Positions 10,509 to 19,500 of a DNA stretch of 64,000 bases are shown in pieces. Location of the stretch: positions 62,001 through 126,000 of the forward strand of contig NZ_SBKQ01000002.1 in the NCBI RefSeq assembly GCF_004122145.1. The letters run 5' to 3'. Each line of letters opens with the position of its first letter. The first letter of the stretch is position 1. The notes below the pieces were generated by a model that did not search any database, had not been told where the DNA came from, and saw only the letters and a program-made list of their open reading frames with translations. Source of the stretch: Flavobacterium piscinae (lineage in GTDB: Bacteria; Bacteroidota; Bacteroidia; Flavobacteriales; Flavobacteriaceae). A program made the position numbers and the translations under genes.

Positions 10509-10542
10509 CGTTAAAAAGCAAATATTCTCGATAAAGTACAAA
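10509..10542. promoter_or_regulatory. Repeated CGTT/CGAT element upstream of the 2461-aa gene
   Basis: Two similar half-sites, CGTTAAAAAGCAAAT at 10509 and CGATAAAGTACAAA at 10529, start exactly 20 bp apart, 79-112 bp upstream of the start codon at 10430. The same arrangement occurs before the genes starting at 15994, 22404, 26693 and (21 bp) 31338. Spacing of two helical turns suggests binding by a protein that contacts one DNA face. The regulator is unknown. Confidence 0.5.
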
Positions 10543-10582
10543 CCTATTTGAATTTTAACACGTTTCTTTTGTTAAAATCAAT

Positions 10583-10618
10583 AAAAAAACAAAACCCTTA
10601 GCAATACTAAGGGTTTTG
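10583..10618 (-). terminator. Intrinsic terminator after the 1785-residue adhesin gene
   Basis: A 12-bp perfect stem (10590-10601 with 10607-10618, arm CAAAACCCTTAG) and 5-nt loop are followed on the minus strand by a run of seven T. It begins 19 bp past the stop at 10637. Confidence 0.88.
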
Positions 10619-10636
10619 AATAGGTTTCGCGTATTA

Positions 10637-13600
10637 TTAGTAAGCGACTTTCTTGGTTACAATCTGCCCTTCGGTAGTAGTAATTTGCACTAATATTACT
10701 TGATTGGCTATATTCAAATCTACAAATTGAACTGTTGTAGCATTTATTGATGATTGATCCGTAATTAATCTTCCTCTTACATCAAACAATCGGACCTCTT
10801 TCATCTCAATGTTTCCGGAGTTAACGAAAATAGTTTGATTGTTTTTGTATACCACAATTGCATTAGAAACATCAGGATTATTAACACTTAATGTTCCATC
10901 TTCAAATTGCACTTCAAAACGATCATCAAATGTACCTGCTTCGGTGGTAAAGTTATAATTTGCCGTATTCAAATTATGGATTACATTAAGCCATTTATCT
11001 TCTAAATAAACTTGTTGACCTTCTTCGAACAATCCATCAAAATTTTCTAATTCAATAGCAAAATCACCGGCAATCGTTGTTCTGAATCCTAACGGAATTT
11101 CGTCTGACACATTGAACGGCAATGCTCTACCTTGAATAGTTAATTTTTTATTACTGTTTAAAGAATATAGACTTACAACATTTCCGGCTTCGGTTACTTC
11201 GGCATCATAGGCATTGTCTAATTCGTTTGTAGCTCCTTGAACATAACCTAACAACATTTGTTTGTATGCTCCTTGTTGATTAATGATATTTAACCAAATT
11301 CTGTGTTTTTCAACAACTGAAATTTGAGGTGCATCCGGACTTCTATAAAACAAATCATTCAGACCTGTTAAACGCATAGAATTATCAAAGTTTAATGTAC
11401 CGGAAGCTAAACCTTGTACAAAGAAACCTTGACCGGCAGCAATATTACCTGTTGGCACATTTGGATTCACACCCGGATTTGGAGAAGCAGCGGTTCCTGC
11501 TCCACCGGTTGCATTGTATGTGGCATAATCATTTGCATTATATACATTGGCTGTAATGGGAGTGTTATGTGTCCAAAAAAACATATTTCCTTGTAAAACA
11601 GTATTATTTGCTGCATATAATAAATCAGCATCAATAGCACTTGGATATGGATTTCCAACTAAATTTCTATTTTGAGTTCCTGAAACGGTAATACCGATAG
11701 AATAAGGACCATTATGAGGCACACCATAAAAAGCACCTGTAAATACAGCCGGTATCGTTGTACTGAATGTACCGGGAGCTCTGATGATATATCCTCTTGC
11801 TGCATCCATCACAGAAGTATTACTAATATTTTGCCATGAATACGTTCCACTATTAAAGATATAAAAACGGGCTGCATTGGTATCCGGAGAAAAACTTCCC
11901 AAAACTTGATTAGCAACCGGCGAAGACCAATAGGTATAATCATATTGTACTATTGGAGTAGTATTGCGTTCATATCTTATAGAGCCTGAATTGGCAACAT
12001 TAGATAATTGGATTAAACTGGCATTATTTTCAAATACTACTGTATTAGGTAGTGATGGTCCATCCACTGTAAACTCATTTTGAACAGTAACAGTCACACC
12101 GGATTGTACAGTTAATGTTGCACCTGTTAAAACTTGAACAGAACAAGCACTAAAATTAGCCGAGGCAGTGTAGTCGCCTGCAATAATCACCCGTTTAGAA
12201 ATGTCCGGTGTTCCATTACTCCAAGTAGTAGTTCCGGTTAATATCGTAGCATTGGTTGATACAGACGCAACGGTTGAATAGACCGGATTACAAGAACCCG
12301 CTCCAATAACTGCTCTAAAATATCGAATCGTTAGGAATGTTCCAAACTCGGCAGGTGTTAAAGTTGTTGTTGTATTTGCGATAGGTGTTACACCAACCGT
12401 AAAGGCAGCATCATCAGCATATTCCCATCCAAGAATATTTCCAACATGACCGGATAAAGTTATGTTGGTATAAGTAGATGAATCACATGATACTTGGTTA
12501 CCGGACAATGTACCTCCTACTTGAGGTGTTACTGCAATGGCAACGGTTTGTGTACTTTCACAAAATGTTGGTCCGGGAGCAGTAGCGGTAGCGGTATAAA
12601 CCGTATCAGCACTTGGCATGGCATACACCACACTCGTTCCGGTTCCTGTGTAAGGAATTGTTGCCGCAGCATCGGTATATAATCCGGTTGTAGGCGACCA
12701 TACAATTGCGGATGTTGCACTACCTAACACTCTAAAATTATCGATGGCCCATCCATAACCCCAATTGGCTTGGTAATCAAAACGAATTTGAATAATATTA
12801 CCTACATAAGGATTCAAATCCAAGAAAACTTGCACAAAAAATGTAGGAGTACCCTGATCCGCGTTAAAGCTTATTAAATCAGTCCAATTTGTTCCTCCAT
12901 CCGTTGTTACTTGCACTCTGGTTATATCTGAGGTCAAAAATCTATTGAGATGATGATAAAAACTGGCTGAAGCGGTAGTATATGCTGTTAAATCTATCGG
13001 TGGCGAAGTTAATCTTGTTCTAGTGATACTAGGAACAGAGGGTGTACCGCTACCTTGTGCATCTGAGTTAGACAATACAAAGCTGGAATTGTCATTGCTA
13101 TTAAAAGTAGCAAACCATGTAGGTGGCCCAGCATTATAACCATTTGCTCTTACTGTCCATGCCGAATTAGCCGGGCTAGAACCTCCTGTTGATGCAATTG
13201 TACTTGTAAATTGACCAGGTCCATTAATACCGGAATTAAAATCTTCTTGGTAAACGGTAATATTGGAAACAATACCTCCTGCAGCATTTAACTCAATGGC
13301 CGGTCCGTTAATACAACTATCCGTTCCGTCCGGTGTGGAAATTGTTATTGGTGTTGGCGTTTCATTAGCTGTGTAAGTAAAATTCACTGTATTGGTACTA
13401 AATGCACCACTGGTCTGACTAGCTGTTAAAATAAAGGTTGTTGTTGCACTTGTATTGAACACATATCCCGAAACAGGATCTCCGGTTACTCCCGTAGATG
13501 GAGTCCAGGTATACACATCAAAATCAGATATAGTTGATGTGATGAATACCGTTGGTGAATCGGTTAATCCACATTGTGCAGGCATCGTTGTTTGGCTTAA

Positions 13601-15994
13601 GGTTAAAGCCGGTGGTGCCACAATAACATTAACTGTGTAATCTTCAAAGGCTTGCCAAGTACCCGTTCTACATGGGTCTGAAAAAGGACCAAAATCAATA
13701 CCTCCTATGCGTAATCTTCTTGGCCCAAGAGGTTGTGCAATTGGCACTGTAAAGGAAGCGTTTAAAGTAGTTGGTACAGCATTGGTGGATACTCCGGTAT
13801 ATACTAACTCACCTGCGTCAGCAAAGTCACCATCGTTATTCCAATCTACCCAAATGTTAGTATCATAGGTAAAACCTGTACCATAAGTAATAGCAACCGG
13901 AATAGTAGCTCCTTGAGGAACATTAGTTGTAAATCCTGAATAATCTCCATAACCTCCCGGTTCTAAACCGGTTGTATTATTAATACTTCCCATAGTAACG
14001 TTGGTAATTCCATTTGGATCAGGAGTACCAGTTTGCACCGGTGTACAATAAACCGGTGGTGCAACTAATGTTGTAAAAGTGGCACTTGATGACCATTCAC
14101 CTAAATCGCCAAATCCACAAATACTTCTTACCCAAACATAATAGGTAGTACTTGGTGAAAGCCCCGGAATTACTGTTAAAGTTGTTCCGGCCGGTACAGT
14201 TCCCGATGGAGGAGTACTATTGGTTGGCGGAATTCCGGTAGTATTATAATAATACGCATATCCACCGGTTGGTGAAGGTGTGGGTGCTGTCCAAGTTATG
14301 GTTGCATTATTAAAACTAACTAAGGCAACTGGTGCATTTAGACCAGTAGGCACCAAACAGTTAGAAACATCAATAAATATATCATCTAAATATAAAGTTC
14401 CATTGGCTGCTTCAGAGTAAGCTCTAAAACCAAAATAATACGTATCGGTTGTAGGTGCTGTAAAATTAACAACATTGGTTTCCGGAACCGATTTAATTTC
14501 AGGGTGGTCATCCAATTGAATTGCTCCTGCCAAACCGGCTGCTGTTCCGGTGGTGCCGTAACGCACTTCCATACGGTTTGTGATAAAAGTGAATTCCGAC
14601 GAACCTCCATAAATGTATTGAATGCGATAAGTTTGACCGGCTGTTAATGCAATACCTTTAGTAATAAACCATGTATTGGCATCATTGGTTGGATGAAACG
14701 AGTACGTTAAATGCTCATCAAAAAATGCTCCAAAATCCGGTGGTGAAGATTGCCAATCATTTCCGGTTCCTGCATTATCATTCACGGTACAAACCGGTAA
14801 ACCGGGAACGGTAAATCCATCTCCAACAGGGTCAAAAGGTAAATAATACGGAACGGTTGTCGCCGCACAAGGTAATGTAAACGTTGGTCCGGTTACCCAA
14901 GCACTATAACTTGACCCTCCACAAAAAGAGCGTACATATAAAGTATAAGTAAAACCTTCTGTTAATCCGTTCGCTGTGGTTGATGTTCCGGCTACTGTTC
15001 CGGAATCACCTAAACCTACAGGACCTGAACCCGGTGCACCACTACTACGCACTTCAAATTGGTAACTGGTGGGTGCAACTGCCGGAGCAGTCCAAGAAAT
15101 ATCAGCCGTAGTTCCCGTAAAATTAATGGCCGACAAACCACTAGGTTCATAACAAGGTGGCGTCCATTGCATACGGATTACAGTACCTAAATGAGAGGTA
15201 TTTCTATAATTTAATCCATTGTTTGAAGCAGTACCGGCTGTAGTTGAAGTATAAGCAACCGCATTTGCCGCTCTATTGTTGTAATCTGCGTTTGTAAGCC
15301 CTCTTAATCCACATTGCCCAATTGCAGTTACGGCAACAGAAAGAGCCGTTGGCTGCACATCATGAATAACTTCTACAATGTTACTCCCTTCATATAATTT
15401 GATTTGAAAGTTAAGCAACCCTTCACGAGGAGCTGTAGTGTTTAAATACCTTGCCATGTTTTCATACTGTACGGTAAACACTCTACTTCCGGGAGCACCA
15501 CTTACTAAGTATTGTACACTGGAAACAACCCCCGTATATATTGGTGCTGAACCAAAAGTGGCATAAACAAGGCTGGTTCTTGCATAACCAGCAATAGCTC
15601 CTGAATATCTATTCGTTAAAGTGGTACTAATCGGATCCCCCATGTTTCCGGCCGGGTTAAAAGCACCGGCAAAATAAATAAATCCGTTGGAGTGAACTTT
15701 TACCTGGGTATAATCTGTTCCATTATAATTAAAAGTAAAACCCAATGGGATCTCAGAACCAATAGGTGTAATTTGTTGAAAAACTGTGGGGCCAAAAAGG
15801 TCGGTTCCTGATATTGGAGAATATACCTCTCCATCCGAAACACCATTAAACTCTTGGTAACCGTAATTTTGAACTTGAGCTTGTGAGTTAAAGCCTAACA
15901 AAAGCATGATTCCTAAAAACAACACACGCAAGGCTGAGGATGTTTTTTGGAAAAAATTCGTTCGGTTATTTTTTAAAAGTAAAGTTGAATTCAT
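10637..15994 (-). CDS. Multidomain T9SS-exported surface protein, type C sorting signal (1785 aa)
   Basis: The signal peptide spans residues 1-39, with cleavage A39|Q40 (NSQAQ). A Bacteroidetes N-terminal beta-sandwich follows (~40-265). Then come an FN3 domain (~280-380), a MAM/jelly-roll-like domain (~390-550, ending YLDDIFIDV), FN3 (~555-645), a GEVED domain (~650-790), an Ig-like stretch, and a second jelly-roll (~910-1080, AIDNFRV). The shared cassette begins near 1255 (TTTWSNGTPDISKR) and contains YDYTYWSSPV, NPYPSAI, GQGFF and RALPF. The last ~85 residues (VVYKNNQTIFVNSG, LFDVRGRL, VTKKVAY) are a type C sorting domain as in flavobacterial ChiA-like proteins. It is a full-length paralogue of the next gene upstream (start 22404). 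Role: surface-exposed adhesin-like protein; substrate unknown. Confidence 0.92.
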   Translation of the reverse strand: MNSTLLLKNNRTNFFQKTSSALRVLFLGIMLLLGFNSQAQVQNYGYQEFNGVSDGEVYSPISGTDLFGPTVFQQITPIGSEIPLGFTFNYNGTDYTQVKVHSNGFIYFAGAFNPAGNMGDPISTTLTNRYSGAIAGYARTSLVYATFGSAPIYTGVVSSVQYLVSGAPGSRVFTVQYENMARYLNTTAPREGLLNFQIKLYEGSNIVEVIHDVQPTALSVAVTAIGQCGLRGLTNADYNNRAANAVAYTSTTAGTASNNGLNYRNTSHLGTVIRMQWTPPCYEPSGLSAINFTGTTADISWTAPAVAPTSYQFEVRSSGAPGSGPVGLGDSGTVAGTSTTANGLTEGFTYTLYVRSFCGGSSYSAWVTGPTFTLPCAATTVPYYLPFDPVGDGFTVPGLPVCTVNDNAGTGNDWQSSPPDFGAFFDEHLTYSFHPTNDANTWFITKGIALTAGQTYRIQYIYGGSSEFTFITNRMEVRYGTTGTAAGLAGAIQLDDHPEIKSVPETNVVNFTAPTTDTYYFGFRAYSEAANGTLYLDDIFIDVSNCLVPTGLNAPVALVSFNNATITWTAPTPSPTGGYAYYYNTTGIPPTNSTPPSGTVPAGTTLTVIPGLSPSTTYYVWVRSICGFGDLGEWSSSATFTTLVAPPVYCTPVQTGTPDPNGITNVTMGSINNTTGLEPGGYGDYSGFTTNVPQGATIPVAITYGTGFTYDTNIWVDWNNDGDFADAGELVYTGVSTNAVPTTLNASFTVPIAQPLGPRRLRIGGIDFGPFSDPCRTGTWQAFEDYTVNVIVAPPALTLSQTTMPAQCGLTDSPTVFITSTISDFDVYTWTPSTGVTGDPVSGYVFNTSATTTFILTASQTSGAFSTNTVNFTYTANETPTPITISTPDGTDSCINGPAIELNAAGGIVSNITVYQEDFNSGINGPGQFTSTIASTGGSSPANSAWTVRANGYNAGPPTWFATFNSNDNSSFVLSNSDAQGSGTPSVPSITRTRLTSPPIDLTAYTTASASFYHHLNRFLTSDITRVQVTTDGGTNWTDLISFNADQGTPTFFVQVFLDLNPYVGNIIQIRFDYQANWGYGWAIDNFRVLGSATSAIVWSPTTGLYTDAAATIPYTGTGTSVVYAMPSADTVYTATATAPGPTFCESTQTVAIAVTPQVGGTLSGNQVSCDSSTYTNITLSGHVGNILGWEYADDAAFTVGVTPIANTTTTLTPAEFGTFLTIRYFRAVIGAGSCNPVYSTVASVSTNATILTGTTTWSNGTPDISKRVIIAGDYTASANFSACSVQVLTGATLTVQSGVTVTVQNEFTVDGPSLPNTVVFENNASLIQLSNVANSGSIRYERNTTPIVQYDYTYWSSPVANQVLGSFSPDTNAARFYIFNSGTYSWQNISNTSVMDAARGYIIRAPGTFSTTIPAVFTGAFYGVPHNGPYSIGITVSGTQNRNLVGNPYPSAIDADLLYAANNTVLQGNMFFWTHNTPITANVYNANDYATYNATGGAGTAASPNPGVNPNVPTGNIAAGQGFFVQGLASGTLNFDNSMRLTGLNDLFYRSPDAPQISVVEKHRIWLNIINQQGAYKQMLLGYVQGATNELDNAYDAEVTEAGNVVSLYSLNSNKKLTIQGRALPFNVSDEIPLGFRTTIAGDFAIELENFDGLFEEGQQVYLEDKWLNVIHNLNTANYNFTTEAGTFDDRFEVQFEDGTLSVNNPDVSNAIVVYKNNQTIFVNSGNIEMKEVRLFDVRGRLITDQSSINATTVQFVDLNIANQVILVQITTTEGQIVTKKVAY

Positions 15995-16109
15995 AGTTTT
16001 TATTTTTGAAAATTCAGTTTTTTAGTTTTGTTTTAATTGTAACTCATTTTATTAATTATAAACTTGAGTTAAAAATGTTCTCTTATAAAATATCACGTGA
16101 TTCAATATC

Positions 16110-16145
16110 CGATAAAAAACACAAATCATCGATAAAATACAAATA
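16110..16145. promoter_or_regulatory. Repeated CGAT element upstream of the 1785-aa gene
   Basis: Half-sites CGATAAAAAACACAAAT at 16110 and CGATAAAATACAAAT at 16130 start exactly 20 bp apart, 116-151 bp upstream of the start at 15994. This is one of the clearest copies of the shared element because the two half-sites differ at few positions. Confidence 0.55.
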
Positions 16146-16458
16146 AATCTAAGATGCAACTTACTTTTCTGATTAAAAAACAATAAAGCGTTATTAATCA
16201 GCCTCATAAATCCATCTTATCATGCATTAATTTCAACAAAAATACATTTTTTCGCGAATAATACTCATTAAAAATGTATAAATTATTAACACAACAAAAT
16301 TGTTTTGTTAAATTATAGCTTTCTAAACTAATTCAATTTAACTAAAAGGTAAAATTAAACAGAAATTTTTATGAAAGGTTACTTATTCGATGAATAGCTT
16401 TAAAAATCGATTAGCAGAATTTAACTCGTGTAAAAGCTATTTTTTTGGGTTAAAAAGC

Positions 16459-16491
16459 AAAAAAAAGCCCTTTGTGTGTGCAAAAGGGCTT
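16459..16491 (-). terminator. Intrinsic terminator after the 1963-residue adhesin gene
   Basis: A 9-bp stem (16465-16473 with 16483-16491, arms AAGCCCTTT and AAAGGGCTT) has a 9-nt loop and is followed on the minus strand by a run of T. It lies 22 bp past the stop at 16513. Confidence 0.83.
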
Positions 16492-16512
16492 ATACAAATG
16501 AAGATTATTTGG

Positions 16513-19500
16513 TTAAAATATTATTTTTTTGGTGACTGAATTACCTGATTCATCAGTAATTTGCACTAACAAAACTTGGTTAGCAATAACCAAATTCTCA
16601 AAAGTAGTGGCGTTACTTTGAATATTTTCTTTTGTTGCAATTTTTCTTCCACGCATATCAAAAAGAATAATTTTTTCTAATAGGGTATTAGTAGAAGCTA
16701 AAACACTTATTTGTTGATTATTTTTAATAACTACAACATTTTTTATATCAAAAGGAGTTACACTTAAAGTTTCATCCGTGTAACGAAGAATAAAACGACT
16801 TTCAAATGTTCCGGACTCCGTGAAGAAAATATAAGGTTCATTTTTTAAATTGTGAACTATATTAAGTAATTTATCTTCTAAATATATATTTTGATCGTCA
16901 AAAAAACCATCAAATGTAGCCAATTGAATTGTGTAATAACCTTCTGAAGGTGAATTGTATCCTAAAGGAATTAAATCATTATCAACGAAAGGAAGAGCTC
17001 TCCCTTGTATAGATAATTTTTTATCATTCAAAATGGAATAAAAACTAACCGGATTACCGGCTTCAGTTAATTCTCCATCGTATTTACTATCAAATCCATT
17101 GGTTGCCTCAGGTACATAACCTACCAATAACTGTTTAAAGCCTCCCTCTTCATTAGTTAGTTCAAGCCAAAGCCTACTTTTGTTTACAATAGATTGTGTA
17201 AGAGGCATACTATTCATTCTGAAAAACTGTGTATTGTTACTCAACAAACGCATAGAATTTTTAAAAGTAGCCGTTCCTGTTCCGGCACATTTCATAAAAA
17301 ATCCTTGTCCAGCCACAATGGTACCATTCGGAATAGTATTATTAATTCCTGAGTTAGTAGCAGATTGTGTCCCTACACCACCGGTATAATTATAAATTGC
17401 GTAATCATTGGAAGTATATTGGTAATTTGTAATGGGAGTATTGTGTGTCCAAAAATAAATTGTTCCACCAACTACACCGGCATTGGATGGATCATCCATA
17501 AAATCATCGGCACTTATAGCACTTGGATAAGGATTTCCTAACAGGTTTCTATCGTTTAATCCACTAACTACAATCGGTACAGTTATATCTCCATTGTGTG
17601 GAACTCCAACAAACTGACCGTTATAAACCGTTGGTGTAGTGGCATTGAACGGCAATATCCCCGGAGCTCGAATAATATAGCCAATACCTGCTGTAAAAGT
17701 GGAAGCAACTGAGACGTTAGACCAATTATAAATGGCAGTATTCCATCGGTAAAATCGTGCAGCATTGGTATTTGGTGAAAACGATCCAAAGGTTTGATTA
17801 GCAACCGGAGAAGACCAATATGTATAATCATAAGTTACCATAGGAGTGGAATTTCTACGGTAAGTTATTGAACCTGAATTGACAACATCATTAATTTGAA
17901 TCAAACTAGCATTGTTTTCGAAAATAATTGAAGTGCTAGCCGGTGGTCCGGTAACATCAATTTGATTGTTAACAATAAAATTATGGTTTGCTAAAACAGT
18001 AACTGTGCCAGATTGAACCTCCATAGAGCAAGCCTGAATATCACCAGATGAAGTATAATTTCCGGCAAAAACAACTCGCTTGGTATTATCAGGCAAACCA
18101 TTACTCCATGCCGTGCCATTCCAAACTGTAGTTGGAAATTCAACGCTTTCAACAGCAGAGTATGCCAGCGGACAAACCCCACTTTGGATTACAGCTCTAA
18201 AATATTTGATGCTTGTTATTGTTCCCATTTGTGCAGGAGTGAGTGTATCGGTGGTGTTTGGAATTGTATTTACATTGACAGTAAACGCAGCATCATCCGC
18301 TGATTCCCACCGAATAATTGTTCCAGCGTAACCGGATAGGGTAATTGCAGTTGGTGTGGTATCTGAGCATAAAACCTGACTTCCGGAAAGAACCCCTCCT
18401 ACAGGAGTCGGGTCAACCGTTATCAAAATATCCTCTGTTGTACTACATCCATTAGTTCCTAAAGCGGTAGCAGTATAGGTTCTTGTTGAAGTAGGTTGAG
18501 CGTACACAATTCCGACAGGTGTTCCTGCAACGTAAGGAACAGTAGCTCCGGCATCGGTAAATAATTCGGTATCAGGCGACCATAATACGGCGAGTGAAAT
18601 AGCGGCCGAAACTTCAATGTTATCAACACCCCAAGCCCAACCCCAGTTGGATTCAAAATTAAAACGTACTTGAACATTAGGGTTGCCAATATATGCATCC
18701 AGATTAATCGTATGTTGAACCCAATTGCTACCGACTCTTTGAGAGGATAAAAACGTTTCAACTACAGTCCAATTCGTTCCATCAGTAGATACTAATACTT
18801 GTGCCACATCCCCAGAAATATAGCGTAACCAATGCCAAAAGGATATAGAGGCAGAAACATACACACTTAAATCAAATGGTGGCGATGTTAATGTTGTTCG
18901 TGTTATGGTGGTTTCACCTTGAGAATCAGAATTAGCTAGGAAAAAAGTAGAGGCATCGTTACTCGAAAAAGTATTGGTCCAGTTTGGACTTCCATAATTG
19001 TATGGACTTGTTCTCAAAGTCCATTGAGATGCCATTACATCCCCCGCAATGGAAGTATTTGCTGCCACCCAACCCGGTGCACCACTATTAAAATCTTCTG
19101 AATAAACAACTGTAGCTGTAGCAGACCCTACTGATGCTGACAATGGTTGAATATCATTTTCACAAATAGTTGCTGAGGCCGGTACTATAGCAATTGCCGG
19201 TGGTAAAGGATTTACGGTTACGGTAATAGTGGCTACATTGGTACATAAAGCCCCTGAGGTTTGAGCGGCTGTTAAAGTGTAAGTAGTAGTTGTGGTAGGA
19301 TTAAATTCAAAACCTGCACCAATAGAACCGGAAATACCAATGTTAGGCGACCAAGTAAACGTATTGTATGAACCTGCACCGGACACAGTTACGAGCGGAG
19401 TTGTTTCACCACTACAAATTTCTTCAGAACTACTGCTCAATGAAAACGCCGGAGGCAAAGCTACTGTTGCATTTACAGCAATTCTTGTTGAAATACATTC

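Larger units (their letters stand above)
15995..16512. other. 518-bp intergenic spacer between two adhesin genes
   Basis: The right part holds the terminator of the upstream gene (16459-16491) and the left part the leader and regulatory element of the gene starting at 15994 (16110-16145). The middle (~16150-16390) is AT-rich with no credible ORF. It contains a small palindrome, AACAAAA-TTG-TTTTGTT, at 16293-16309. On the plus strand a 9-bp inverted repeat (16393-16401 with 16433-16441) is followed by seven T. Confidence 0.6.
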
